Shown one piece after another: positions 35,049 to 43,720 of a stretch of DNA of 64,000 nt. Position 1 is the stretch's first letter. Every line of letters begins with the position of its first letter. The notes below the pieces were generated by a model. It made no database searches. It saw only the letters and a program-made list of their open reading frames with translations, and was not told where the DNA came from. Origin of the DNA: an uncultured Lachnospiraceae bacterium (GTDB lineage Bacteria > Bacillota > Clostridia > Lachnospirales > Lachnospiraceae); the NCBI GenBank assembly GCA_934402515.1, contig CAKRTZ010000005.1, positions 1-64,000 of the forward strand. The letters run 5' to 3'. The position numbers were made by a program, and so were the translations under genes.

Positions 35049-36887
35049 TTAACCTCTTTTCGTCCCTTTCACCGGTCTGCTCTTATAGACACGGATGGAA
35101 CGGGATTCCAGCACTGCCTTTCGGATGTCATCCGCAATCAAATCCTTGTCGGTTCCTGTCTCCATGCACAGCTCCCATTCCAGTCCTTTCGGAAGATTCG
35201 GCAGAGCAAACACATGCTTCTGCCAGTGCATATTAATGGCAAGATAGAAATTTTCATCCTGCTCTCCATTTTCCTTTTCTGCATACTGTCCACAGAGCAT
35301 GGCACCGAAGTGATGCTCATAGGGAAGCTGCTGGTTTTTCCATGCCTCCTCGGAATGGAAGGAAAGGTCGGGACAGCCACAGGATAAGGTATCCATCAGA
35401 TGTAAGCCTTCCCTAGAATGGAAAATGGGATGGGCTTTCCGAAAAGCAATCAGGTCTTTTACAAACTGTAATAGGTCTTTATTTTTCTCCTGGTATTTCC
35501 AGTTCACCCAGTTGATGGCATTGTCCTGACACCAGGGATTATTATTACCCTCCTGGGTTCTGCCAAACTCATCTCCTGCTGTAAGCATGGGCGTCCCCTG
35601 CATAAGGAACAATAAAACAAAAGCATTCTTCAGCTGTTTCTGACGCAGGGACATAATCGCCTTCTTACGACTTGATCCTTCCTCTCCACAATTCCAGCTG
35701 AAATTACCATCACTGCCGTCACGGTTTTCCTCGCCATTTGCCTCATTGTGCTTCCGGTCGTAGGAGACCATGTCCCACATGGTGAGGGTATTATAATTTG
35801 CCAGGCTGTGAATGATTCCATAATAAGGGGAGGACGCATAGAAGTTCTTCTGGGTTTCCCGAATCATATTGTCATCACCTTTTAAGAATTTCCGGGTTTC
35901 ATAAAGGTAATGCTCATCATATAAACCCAGGTTTTTGTAGGAAGGAATCTCATTCTTTCCATAAATTCTTCCGGTATCAAAGCCCTCATAAATCAATTTG
36001 GTATCCTGGAACAAAGGGTCTGCCGCCAGCTGCTCCATCTGGATATTCTCACCCTTCACATGAAAGCCATCCACATGATATTCCTGTTTCCACCAGGTCA
36101 GAACCTCCTTCACCTGCTCCATGCGGTAATCCTTCGGGAAGAAAAACTGTAAAAGGATTTCCATGCCTGCCAGATGCAGGGCTTTTACCAGTTCCTTCAT
36201 CTCCACGCAGGAATCCGGATTGGAACTGTATGCAGATTTAGGCAGGAAATAAAAACCTTTTTTGAATCCCCAGTAATTGATTTTCGTAGGCAGTTCCTCC
36301 GGCTGGAGCACCGTATTTCCCACAATCTCCGGCTGCTGAATTTCTTCAAAATCATAGACCGGCATAAATTCCAGGGTAGTCACACCTAACTGCTGTAAAT
36401 AGGGAATCTTTTCCCGGACACCGGCAAAGGTTCCCTTATGTGCCACCTTAGAGGAAACATGCTTGGTAAATCCTCGGGCATGCAAAAGGTAACACACTGC
36501 ATCACTCCAGGGAATCCTGGGCTCTGTATCCTCTCCCCAGTTGAAAGCATCCTCGTAAATCTGTGCCAGACGACATGTCTCCACCGGCTCCCCATAACGC
36601 ACTTTTCCTGTGCTTTTCCTCATATAGGGATCAGGAATCAGGGCATCGTCCTGATAAAAACAATAGGAAATCTGATCGGGGTTTACTCCCGTAAGTTTTC
36701 CGTAAAAAACATTTCCCATGCGGCAGGCAAAGGGAATTCTCCCTAACTCTCTGCCGGTTTTGCTAAACAGTACCATACCACAGGTTTTCTCTGGTTTCAG
36801 GCAGGCTGCCACATGAATGCCATCACTCTCTCTAATGGCTCCTAAAGGAAAAACCCGGTCTTTCTTCATGACTGCTTTCATCTTCAC
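35049..36887 (-). CDS. GH13 debranching enzyme-like protein lacking catalytic residues
   Basis: A 612-residue protein with the layout of GlgX/isoamylase-type glycogen debranching enzymes: an N-terminal beta module to about 120, a TIM barrel, and a C-terminal beta domain. The stretch VSYDRKHNEANGEENRDG is nearly family consensus. However the catalytic parts are changed: the nucleophile region VDGFRFD reads VDGFHVK (Lys278 for Asp), the AHDGFTL region reads NYNTLTM (Asn366 for the transition-state Asp) and DVVYNH reads QFFFPK. Glu301 (IYEGFD) remains at the acid position. It probably binds glucan without cutting it. A GTG start with GGAG upstream is used. It lies between Cof and DUF5662 genes. 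Confidence 0.82.
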   Translation of the reverse strand: MKMKAVMKKDRVFPLGAIRESDGIHVAACLKPEKTCGMVLFSKTGRELGRIPFACRMGNVFYGKLTGVNPDQISYCFYQDDALIPDPYMRKSTGKVRYGEPVETCRLAQIYEDAFNWGEDTEPRIPWSDAVCYLLHARGFTKHVSSKVAHKGTFAGVREKIPYLQQLGVTTLEFMPVYDFEEIQQPEIVGNTVLQPEELPTKINYWGFKKGFYFLPKSAYSSNPDSCVEMKELVKALHLAGMEILLQFFFPKDYRMEQVKEVLTWWKQEYHVDGFHVKGENIQMEQLAADPLFQDTKLIYEGFDTGRIYGKNEIPSYKNLGLYDEHYLYETRKFLKGDDNMIRETQKNFYASSPYYGIIHSLANYNTLTMWDMVSYDRKHNEANGEENRDGSDGNFSWNCGEEGSSRKKAIMSLRQKQLKNAFVLLFLMQGTPMLTAGDEFGRTQEGNNNPWCQDNAINWVNWKYQEKNKDLLQFVKDLIAFRKAHPIFHSREGLHLMDTLSCGCPDLSFHSEEAWKNQQLPYEHHFGAMLCGQYAEKENGEQDENFYLAINMHWQKHVFALPNLPKGLEWELCMETGTDKDLIADDIRKAVLESRSIRVYKSRPVKGTKRG

Positions 36888-36900
36888 ATTTGCTCCATTC

Positions 36901-37677
36901 TTATATTAAACCATGTTCCAGACAATAATGGTAAACACCATCCTCTGCCACATGGCCACAGATTTCCGTTGCTACCGCTTTTAACTCCGGGGAGGCGTTT
37001 TCCATCGCCACACCGGCTCCCACCGCCTGAAGCATCTCAATGTCGTTATTGCCATCGCCAAATGCCATCGCCTCCGATTGATCCAGGTGATAGTACCGCA
37101 GCAACTGCTCCACACCGATACCCTTCCCGCTGTCACCGGGAATCACATCCACAGCCCTGTCCCACCAGGCAGCAAGCTTGGCATTTTTTACCCCCTCTAA
37201 CAGGCGTACCCGTTCCTCACCGATACAACCGAGCATCATCTGGTAGACCTCCTCCTGTGCAACCTGTTCAAAGTCGTCAGCAACCACCACTTCTTCCTTG
37301 GCGATGGCAAAGTAGTCTGCTAAATCCTTGTCTTTTCCGTTGGCTGCTATGCGGTTTCTCGTCGCAATGGAAACCGGGCGGTTCATGGCCGCAGCATTGG
37401 CAAGCAGCTGCTTTACATCCTCTGCCGGGATAGGATTGGCGTAAATATCCTCCTTCTGATTATAGCAATAGGAACCATTGAAAGTAAGGAAGGCATCGAA
37501 CGCCACCCCTTCAAAGTGGGGCACGGTCATGGGCGTCCTGCCGGTAGCTATGCAAAGCAGGATTCCATGCTCCTGCAGCCGCCGCAGCGTCTCCACTGTC
37601 CGCTCCGTGATTTCCTTTTTCTGCATGTCAATCAAGGTTCCATCAATATCAAAAAAGATGATTTTGATTTTATTCAT
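36901..37677 (-). CDS. Cof-type HAD phosphatase
   Basis: A 258-residue HAD hydrolase with a C2 cap. Motif I is FFDIDGTLID (nucleophile Asp9 or so), motif II LCIATGRTP, and the C-terminal motif SEAMAFGDGNNDIEMLQ with the metal Asp pair, followed by GAGVAMENAS. Such enzymes dephosphorylate sugar phosphates or flavin/PLP-type compounds; the substrate is not predictable. The start at 37677 (MNKIKII) is chosen by family length although its ribosome site is weak; an upstream Met at 37701 abuts AAGG. It leads a short run with the GH13-like gene 13 bases downstream. Confidence 0.85.
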   Translation of the reverse strand: MNKIKIIFFDIDGTLIDMQKKEITERTVETLRRLQEHGILLCIATGRTPMTVPHFEGVAFDAFLTFNGSYCYNQKEDIYANPIPAEDVKQLLANAAAMNRPVSIATRNRIAANGKDKDLADYFAIAKEEVVVADDFEQVAQEEVYQMMLGCIGEERVRLLEGVKNAKLAAWWDRAVDVIPGDSGKGIGVEQLLRYYHLDQSEAMAFGDGNNDIEMLQAVGAGVAMENASPELKAVATEICGHVAEDGVYHYCLEHGLI

Positions 37678-37772
37678 TGTAGTCTCGCTTTCTGTTGTCA
37701 TCCTTATTAGTTTACCATGATTTAAGTGTGCATACAAATATTTTAAAAAGGAATCTACTTTTCCTTCTTTCC

Positions 37773-37801
37773 TTGCAAAAATCACCCGGTTTCATTACAA
37801 T
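37773..37801 (+). promoter_or_regulatory. Predicted promoter of the DUF1292-capA pair
   Basis: TTGCAA at 37773-37778 and TACAAT at 37796-37801, spacer 17 bases, about 55 bases before the DUF1292 start. Confidence 0.6.
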
Positions 37802-37857
37802 AATGGTATCTATCGTAATAGTCTTTTTACTTAAAACGAGAAAGGAAGGATAAAACC

Positions 37858-38211
37858 ATGGCAAAAAATAAAGACCTGCGTGAAGAACAGGAAGATGATG
37901 AGGAAATGACCGTTGAATTAGACTTAGAGGACGGTACTCGTGTTACCTGTGCAATTGTTACGATTTTAACAGTGAACGAGAAAGATTATATCGTACTTCT
38001 CCCCTTAGACGAAAACGGTCAGAATGAGGACGGTGAAGTGTGGTTCTACGGTTACAGTGAGAACCCGGATGACCCCAACGAGGAACCGGAATTAACCTAC
38101 ATTGAGGACGATGAGGAGTACGAGGCTGTTGCCGATGCTTTCGATGAGTATCTGGATTCCGTTGAGTTTGACGAACTGGTAGAAATGGATGAGGAAGATT
38201 CTGAGGAATAA
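37858..38211 (+). CDS. DUF1292 acidic protein
   Basis: A 117-residue, very acidic soluble protein. The core matches DUF1292: MTVELDLEDGTRVTC, an IVLLPL strand, then GEVWFYGY, and a C-terminal acidic helix with YEAVADAFDEYLD. DUF1292 proteins are small Firmicute proteins usually near yrrL/ruvX genes; their role is unknown. AAGGAAGG is the ribosome site. It is followed four bases later by capA, an uncommon neighbour for this family. Confidence 0.88.
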   Translation: MAKNKDLREEQEDDEEMTVELDLEDGTRVTCAIVTILTVNEKDYIVLLPLDENGQNEDGEVWFYGYSENPDDPNEEPELTYIEDDEEYEAVADAFDEYLDSVEFDELVEMDEEDSEE

Positions 38212-38215
38212 GTCT

Positions 38216-39514
38216 ATGAAAAAAAGACATGCTCTCGTCGGTGGACTTTGCTGTATGGTTGGTATCAGTATCTGCGTCTTATTCTCCCAGGGAATTCCTA
38301 CCGTAAATGCAGATACTCCTGTTATAACCTCTGCGGTTACAGAAACTGCCGTGTCCCCCACTGTGGTTTCTGTAGAACCTGTTTTCCAACCGGAGCCAGC
38401 GACGCCGGTCTTTGAGGAATATGATGTCTCCCTTATGGCTGTGGGCGATAATCTGATGCACATGGGCATTGTGAACACCGGAAAACAGAAGGACGGGACT
38501 TACAATTATGATTTTCTGTTTCGTCCTCTCTCTGAATTTCTGGCACTGGCAGATGTGAAGGTGATTAACCAGGAAACGATTCTGGGCGGTAACTCCCTTG
38601 GTTTTTCCGGCTATCCCCGGTTTAATTCTCCTACCCAGGTGGGGGATGCCATTGCCAATGCCGGCTTTAATGTGGTATTGCACGCAACCAACCATGCTGC
38701 TGACCAGAATAAAGCCGGCATAGTAAACTGTCTGGAATTCTGGAAACAATATCCTGCTGTTACCGTGGCTGGCATTCATGAGGAAAATGACTTCTCTATT
38801 CCGGTTATTACCGTAAAGAATGTCACTTTTGCCATCTTAAATTACACCTATGGCCCTAATGCCGGTACGATCCCGAAATCTTACCGTAATAATCTGAATC
38901 TCCTCTGCGCTTACAATGAATCCAACGGGCAGATTGATTTTACTACCTTGAATCCCCGGGTGATTGAGGATATCCAGAGTATGGACAAGGAGGTGGACTA
39001 TGTGGTAGTGTTCCCTCACTGGGGTACGGAATACCAGAGCGTTCCCTCCTCCTATCAGGAAGAATTTGCCAGAGAAATGACGGAGGCTGGAGCTGACATC
39101 ATCATCGGTGCCCATCCCCATATGCCTCAGCCGGTGGAATGGATTGAAGCAGAAAACGGAAATAAAAGCCTGTGCTACTACTCTCTTGGAAATTATGTTT
39201 CCACCCAGAAAAGGGGGCTGTGCATGCTGGAGGAAATGGCATGGGTTTCCATTCATGTGACGGAAAACGGAAGTTTCATCAATCCCTCAAAAACCGGTGT
39301 CATCCCCATGGTATGTCATTATACTTCCGGACCGGTACGCTTAGAACAGGTGTATCTGTTGGAGGATTACTCAGAGGAAAAAGCGAAAACCCACGGCATC
39401 CGCAATTACGGTGGTGTCATACTGAAATATGACGACCTCGTAAACTGGAGCCGGGAAATCTTCGGTGACTGGATTTTAAAGAAAGAAGATGTATTAGATA
39501 ACATTCATTTATAA
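38216..39514 (+). CDS. CapA family protein (metallophosphatase-like, exported)
   Basis: A 432-residue protein with an N-terminal hydrophobic export signal (about 8-25). The CapA/PgsA domain shows VSLMAVGDNLMHMGI, VINQETILGG, LHATNHAADQN, VVFPHWGTEYQ and GAHPHMPQPVEW, the metal ligands of a calcineurin-like core. Members take part in poly-gamma-glutamate or capsule production, but stand-alone copies like this are common and their substrate is not known. The start has GAGGA eight bases upstream; an in-frame ATG 27 bases earlier lies inside DUF1292. No pgsB or pgsC genes are nearby. Confidence 0.87.
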   Translation: MKKRHALVGGLCCMVGISICVLFSQGIPTVNADTPVITSAVTETAVSPTVVSVEPVFQPEPATPVFEEYDVSLMAVGDNLMHMGIVNTGKQKDGTYNYDFLFRPLSEFLALADVKVINQETILGGNSLGFSGYPRFNSPTQVGDAIANAGFNVVLHATNHAADQNKAGIVNCLEFWKQYPAVTVAGIHEENDFSIPVITVKNVTFAILNYTYGPNAGTIPKSYRNNLNLLCAYNESNGQIDFTTLNPRVIEDIQSMDKEVDYVVVFPHWGTEYQSVPSSYQEEFAREMTEAGADIIIGAHPHMPQPVEWIEAENGNKSLCYYSLGNYVSTQKRGLCMLEEMAWVSIHVTENGSFINPSKTGVIPMVCHYTSGPVRLEQVYLLEDYSEEKAKTHGIRNYGGVILKYDDLVNWSREIFGDWILKKEDVLDNIHL

Positions 39515-39540
39515 AAAAGGCTAATCCATCCCCACGGAAC

Positions 39541-39580
39541 GTTTTTGATTCATAGGAACAATTTCCTATGAATCAAAAAC
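39541..39580. repeat. 18-bp perfect inverted repeat with 4-nt loop
   Basis: Bases 39541-39558 are the exact complement of 39563-39580 (arm begins GTTTTTGATTCATAGGAA), loop CAAT. It follows the capA stop by 26 bases and abuts the next hairpin. The stem is long and lacks a following U run on the plus strand, so it is not a simple terminator. Confidence 0.85.
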
Positions 39581-39622
39581 AGACATCAAACTCTGTGATT
39601 CCGCGGTTTGGTGTCTGTTTTT
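39575..39622. terminator. Bidirectional terminator between capA and the DUF3800 locus
   Basis: CAGACATCAAAC at 39580-39591 pairs with GTTTGGTGTCTG at 39606-39617 (one G-U pair), loop 14 nt. The plus strand continues TTTTTAT and the minus strand TTTTTGATT, so it can end both capA and the candidate minus-strand RNA. Confidence 0.82.
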
Positions 39623-39745
39623 ATATTCAAAAATTCAATTCACAAAACAATAAATGGGTACTGCCATATTAGCGGCTACCACACAGGCAGCTTATGTTTA
39701 AAATATTCACACACTAATATGGGCTTACATACCCATTTGATTTCT
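39575..39745 (-). ncRNA. Candidate structured RNA beside a DUF3800 gene
   Basis: The 307-bp spacer between capA and the DUF3800 gene has no protein gene but two long nested helices: AAATGGGTA at 39652-39660 with TACCCATTT at 39730-39738, and CCATATTAG at 39664-39672 with CTAATATGG at 39714-39722. CTGCC (39661-39665) can also pair with GGCAG (39686-39690), which would make a pseudoknot or a switch. On the minus strand a promoter places the RNA 5' end at about 39745, just before the first helix, and the terminator at 39575-39622 would end it at about 170 nt. Published surveys of structured RNAs describe several motifs linked to DUF3800 genes, which fits. Orientation is inferred. Confidence 0.45.
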
Positions 39746-39751
39746 ATTGAT

Positions 39752-39780
39752 ATCTTAGCATATAATATGCAGTAATGCAA
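39752..39780 (-). promoter_or_regulatory. Predicted promoter of the candidate structured RNA
   Basis: Minus-strand TTGCAT (39780-39775) and TAAGAT (39757-39752) with a 17-base spacer. Transcription would start at about 39745, seven bases before the outer helix of the RNA. A competing plus-strand reading (TTGATT at 39737 and TATAAT at 39761, spacer 18) overlaps it. Confidence 0.45.
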
Positions 39781-39821
39781 GTGTTTATTCCTATATCTTG
39801 CTTTAATTTTCGCCAATAAAA

Positions 39822-40487
39822 CTATTGTGCAAAATTTTTATATGGAAAGTGCTGGGCAATATTTACTTTCGGATTTATCAATTTTTTATATATCCCATTA
39901 TTATATTCAAAATCTGCATATAACCCATTTGCAACATAATCTGCAGCTTGAATAATAAACGCATCTCCGGCATCCGAATCTTTATACTCAAAATTGATAT
40001 TAACATCTAATCCTTCTTCATATACGATATGAGCTATTATGTATTCCCGTAAAGAATTTTTAGATGCAATTTTTGTTGTTTTATTGTCAAACAAAATATT
40101 TACCGTTTTTCCTTCATCAGTTTTTGTAATGAGTCTGGAAATAAGTATTTTGGATGCAAAATTATATAAAATATTTTTATCCTTTAATAATCTATCTTCT
40201 GTATGACATAAATCTACAACAATATAGGAAATCGTCACCTCTTTAGAAAGAATACTTTCTAATAGGTGGTACTTCACACAGGGATAGGCATCCTTCGCTT
40301 TTATTTCATGAGCGTGCAATGTTTTTAGTTCAGGAAATTTGTCTCCGGCTTGTTTCAGTTTTCTTTTCATAATGTTATGCAAAGCCTTTGCATTCATTGT
40401 ATCGATGCAGGAAATAACAAAATATCTTCCAGATATGCCTAGATTACCTGATTCGTCAAATATAAGACAACGTTCATTATCGTACAT
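39822..40487 (-). CDS. DUF3800 domain protein
   Basis: A 221-residue protein of DUF3800, an RNase H-like fold family of unknown role seen often in mobile or defence-like contexts. The first acidic motif is CLIFDESGNLG (about residue 11), followed by LHAHEIKAKD, VVDLCHTED, ILFDNK and the C-terminal Asp motif FIIQAADYVANGLY. These conserved acidic residues suggest a metal-dependent enzyme, perhaps a nuclease. The gene is clearly richer in A and T than its neighbours, which suggests transfer. AAGGATGT precedes the ATG. A candidate structured RNA lies just beyond its 3' end; no toxin, transposase or restriction gene is adjacent. Confidence 0.85.
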   Translation of the reverse strand: MYDNERCLIFDESGNLGISGRYFVISCIDTMNAKALHNIMKRKLKQAGDKFPELKTLHAHEIKAKDAYPCVKYHLLESILSKEVTISYIVVDLCHTEDRLLKDKNILYNFASKILISRLITKTDEGKTVNILFDNKTTKIASKNSLREYIIAHIVYEEGLDVNINFEYKDSDAGDAFIIQAADYVANGLYADFEYNNGIYKKLINPKVNIAQHFPYKNFAQ

Positions 40488-40542
40488 ACATCCTTTTCCA
40501 TTTCTTACTGGTCTTATTTTTTAATTCACCAACTACCGGCAC

Positions 40543-41754
40543 TTAATCAATCACATTTTTAATACCAATCATGGTATCATAATCTGCCTGATAGATCACG
40601 ACGCCCTTTCTGGAATTGGCAGAATGGATAATCTGTCCGTTGCCGATATAAAGGGCTACATGGGTGCATTTGCCTCCCTTGCCATAGCAGATAATATCAC
40701 CAGGCTGTATCTGGCTGTAATCAATGCTCCTGCCATTGCTGCTCAGCTGGCCGGACGGGGTTCTGCTTAAGGAATAGCCGAATTCTTTATAAATCAGACT
40801 GGTGAAGCCACTGCAGTCTGTGCCTGTGACAAGGGAGCTTCCTCCGTGAACATACCGGTTCCCGAGGAACTGCATGGCATAATTTACGATGGAGGAACGA
40901 AGTTCTGCGTTACTGCTATAAGTTCCCACAGGCTCTGTCACCACAATCGTCACATCCTCTGCCACTTCCTGTTCTGTGACATTTTCACGTTCTTCCAGGA
41001 TCTTTCGTTCTTCCTGCTCCTTCGCCTCTTCCTCCAGAGTTTTGCCATAGACAAATTCTTCAGAGATGGTCACGTACTGGGCCGATACATAGCCCTCTTT
41101 TCCATCGGTATACTGGACACGCAGCCATTCTCCCTGGTTCTCTAACAGCTGCACCCTTTCTCCGTTGTCAATGTAGCCAATCCGTTTGGACTCAGTACTT
41201 GGCTGTTCCCGCACATTTAACCGGTCAGCAATCACATTGGCATACCGGGTCACATACTGATCAATTACCTCTGCAGCTGCATCTCCATACAGGAAAAACT
41301 CTGCTTTAATATATCCTTCCACATTTCCGGAAACAATCTGGAACCAGTCATGATCCTCTCCTGTCACAGAGAGAACCTGGGCTACTGCTCCATTGTAAAT
41401 CTTTCCAACAATATCACTGTCCGTATTGGGTAAGGAACGTACATTGACATAATTGGAAACCTGGGCAATGGCTAAATCGGCATACTCATTCTCCTCGGTT
41501 TCTTCCTGACTTTCTACGGTTTCTTCCGTCTCTGCTTCCAACGTTTCTGTCTCTGTCATTTCCGCTGTCTCATCGGCTATATCTTCCGTTTCCCCAGATT
41601 CTGTCTGTTTACCCTCACCTCCGGCTGCCATTGCCACCGGCTGATCTGATAATAAAGTTTCCGTCTTTGCATGAATCTCCAGATTCCCAGCACCCAGGAT
41701 TAAAGCAAAAGCCATCAGAGATAACACGATTGTCTGAATCCATCTACTTTTCAT
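40543..41754 (-). CDS. NlpC/P60 peptidoglycan hydrolase with two SH3 domains
   Basis: A 403-residue exported wall hydrolase. A signal peptide (about 1-28) is followed by an acidic Thr/Glu-rich region, then two bacterial SH3 domains (YVNVRSLPNTDSD at about 102 and RLNVREQPSTESK at about 178), a Glu/Lys coiled stretch, and a C-terminal NlpC/P60 domain with TDCSGFTSL (Cys314), KCTHVALYIG (His365) and GQIIHSAN. It should cut the D-Glu to diamino acid bond in stem peptides. The ATG at 41754 has AAGGA about 11 bases upstream; a TTG three codons earlier lacks room for one. It has its own promoter. Confidence 0.92.
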   Translation of the reverse strand: MKSRWIQTIVLSLMAFALILGAGNLEIHAKTETLLSDQPVAMAAGGEGKQTESGETEDIADETAEMTETETLEAETEETVESQEETEENEYADLAIAQVSNYVNVRSLPNTDSDIVGKIYNGAVAQVLSVTGEDHDWFQIVSGNVEGYIKAEFFLYGDAAAEVIDQYVTRYANVIADRLNVREQPSTESKRIGYIDNGERVQLLENQGEWLRVQYTDGKEGYVSAQYVTISEEFVYGKTLEEEAKEQEERKILEERENVTEQEVAEDVTIVVTEPVGTYSSNAELRSSIVNYAMQFLGNRYVHGGSSLVTGTDCSGFTSLIYKEFGYSLSRTPSGQLSSNGRSIDYSQIQPGDIICYGKGGKCTHVALYIGNGQIIHSANSRKGVVIYQADYDTMIGIKNVID

Positions 41755-41812
41755 TCTTCTCAATGTCCTTATCGCTTTCCTTTTGTATTATTGGTTTTCA
41801 CACTACCCACTT

Positions 41813-41840
41813 ATTCTAACATATTACAAAAATATTGCAA
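41813..41840 (-). promoter_or_regulatory. Predicted promoter of the NlpC/P60 gene
   Basis: Minus-strand TTGCAA (41840-41835) and TAGAAT (41818-41813) with a 16-base spacer, about 60 bases before the start codon and just past the end of the helicase gene. Confidence 0.55.
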
Positions 41841-41845
41841 TTATA

Positions 41846-43720
41846 TTACAGGTATTCTATGAGAGGTTTTAAAAAAGGGGAAATCCGGGATGTATTTTTT
41901 GTTTCTGATTGCAGATAGGTCAGGTAGAGATTTTCCTTTGCTCTGGTCATCGCCACATAGAACATCCGCCGCTCCTCCTCCATTTCCTTGGGGGTGAGAT
42001 TCTTTCCATGGGGAACTTTTCCTTCGTTAAGACCTGGCAGAAACACGGTGGTAAATTCCAGTCCTTTGGATGCATGATAAGTCATCAGCGACAACGGGGA
42101 ATCCACTATCTTCATTTCTCCTCCGGAAGAATTGTCTTTTCCTTCTTTTTCCGCAAGTGCGAAGAGTTCTGCTACTGTTTTACATTGCATTGCTGCTTTT
42201 TTACACGCTTCCAGCTGTTGTAGCAGTGTGGCCCTGCTCTTTTCATCATGGCACTGCTCCAGCATCCATCTCTCATATCCCACTCGTCTGCAAATATCGC
42301 TGACTGCAAGAAAAGCAGGCATTTTCCCAACTTTATTTAAATCCTGTTCCAGCTGCCTGCACCGTTTCTGCATCTCCCTTTTTCCTTCATAAAATTGAAG
42401 CATAGAATCAAAATCAATCCTTTCTACTCCAACAGATTCCCTGGAAAGATACCGCATTGGTTTATTGAGAATTCGTAACAAGTCCTCCCGGCTTCCATTC
42501 CCCAGCCCAAGCTTTAAATAGGCCAATAAATCCTTCCCACAGGACTCCTCCCACGGAGATTTCTCCCGGATTTTATGCTGATAAGCAATTCCTCTTTTCT
42601 CACATTCCTTTGCCCATTCCAACAATTCCCGGTTCGTCCGGCATAGAATGGCACACTGCTCTTTTCGTGCTACGACATGCTTTAAATATTGCAGGATTTT
42701 TTCCTGTTCCTCCTTAGGTGTCTCAAAAGTCACCAGTTTTACCTTTCCTCCAGTTCGGTTAGCTTTTAATTCTTTGGGAAAGCGCACCTGGTTAACACGA
42801 ATCACCTGCTGTGCCGACTCTACAATGGCATTGCCGCTGCGATAATTACAGGATAGCTGCACCTGGATAGCATCCGGATATTCTTTGGGAAACTGCAACA
42901 GGATTTCCGGTTTGGACCCCCGGAAACCGTAAATTGCCTGATCGTCATCTCCGACTACGAAAAGGTTATTTTCCTGTCCTGCCAGCATCTGTAAAATTTC
43001 ATATTGCAACGGATTAATATCCTGAAACTCATCCACCAGAATAAAAGAAAAACGCTTCTGCCAAAGTTCCCGGACTTCCTTTTGTTTCTGCAGGACTTCT
43101 CTGCACAGCAGCAGCATATCATCAAAATCTATTTTGTGATGCCATTCCATTTGTTCCTGATATTGAAGATAAAGCTTTTTAAACTGTTCCTGGGTGAGCA
43201 GTCCTTCTCCGGTCTGTTCTTCCCCAAAATTTTTATACCGGGAAATGAAAGATAACAGGTTCTCCATGGTATCTAAATCGATGGGTAATTCATAAGTTCC
43301 ATTCAGTAAGACCTGCTTGATAAACATTCGTTGTTGGGCTGGGGTAACTAAATCGCTGATTTTATAATGACAATGTTTCTGAATAATAGAAAAAAAGATG
43401 GAATGAAAAGTGCCAAACTGAGGCTGTTCCGATGCTTCTGTGTTTGTCTGGCAAAACCGACTCTGCATTTCTGTCGCTGCTGCTTTGGTAAAAGTGATCA
43501 CTAAAATCGTAGATGGCGGTACGCCATAGATTTGAATAAGATATTGGATACGTCTGATAATAGTAAAGGTTTTGCCACTTCCGGGGCCTGCAAGTACAAG
43601 CATGGGACCCCGGTGATGGGTAATTGCCTCCCGCTGGGCGGCATTAACGCCGTCCAGCAGGGCGTCCGCTGCACTAGACTGCTGCGGACAATTTTTCAAT
43701 TCCGGTACGGATTCTTGCAA
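41846..43720 (-). CDS. UvrD/PcrA-type superfamily 1 DNA helicase
   Basis: A 624-residue 3'-5' helicase. Motifs in order: Q motif [13 protein letters not shown], Walker [13 protein letters not shown], motif Ia VITFTKAAA, motif [17 protein letters not shown], motif [16 protein letters not shown], motif [10 protein letters not shown], motif [18 protein letters not shown] and motif [20 protein letters not shown]. It is over 100 residues shorter than PcrA and lacks a long C-terminal tail, so it is a UvrD-like paralogue. The start is a TTG with GAGG six bases upstream, which puts its first 47 bases inside the 3' end of gltX. It is the last gene of the hydrogenase-like-gltX-helicase run. Confidence 0.88.
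   Translation of the reverse strand: MQESVPELKNCPQQSSAADALLDGVNAAQREAITHHRGPMLVLAGPGSGKTFTIIRRIQYLIQIYGVPPSTILVITFTKAAATEMQSRFCQTNTEASEQPQFGTFHSIFFSIIQKHCHYKISDLVTPAQQRMFIKQVLLNGTYELPIDLDTMENLLSFISRYKNFGEEQTGEGLLTQEQFKKLYLQYQEQMEWHHKIDFDDMLLLCREVLQKQKEVRELWQKRFSFILVDEFQDINPLQYEILQMLAGQENNLFVVGDDDQAIYGFRGSKPEILLQFPKEYPDAIQVQLSCNYRSGNAIVESAQQVIRVNQVRFPKELKANRTGGKVKLVTFETPKEEQEKILQYLKHVVARKEQCAILCRTNRELLEWAKECEKRGIAYQHKIREKSPWEESCGKDLLAYLKLGLGNGSREDLLRILNKPMRYLSRESVGVERIDFDSMLQFYEGKREMQKRCRQLEQDLNKVGKMPAFLAVSDICRRVGYERWMLEQCHDEKSRATLLQQLEACKKAAMQCKTVAELFALAEKEGKDNSSGGEMKIVDSPLSLMTYHASKGLEFTTVFLPGLNEGKVPHGKNLTPKEMEEERRMFYVAMTRAKENLYLTYLQSETKNTSRISPFLKPLIEYL

Noticed and set aside
39737..39766. 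Plus-strand promoter (TTGATT and TATAAT, spacer 18)
   Set aside because: It would drive antisense RNA into the DUF3800 gene with no product; the minus-strand reading fits the structured RNA and terminator better, though it is not excluded.
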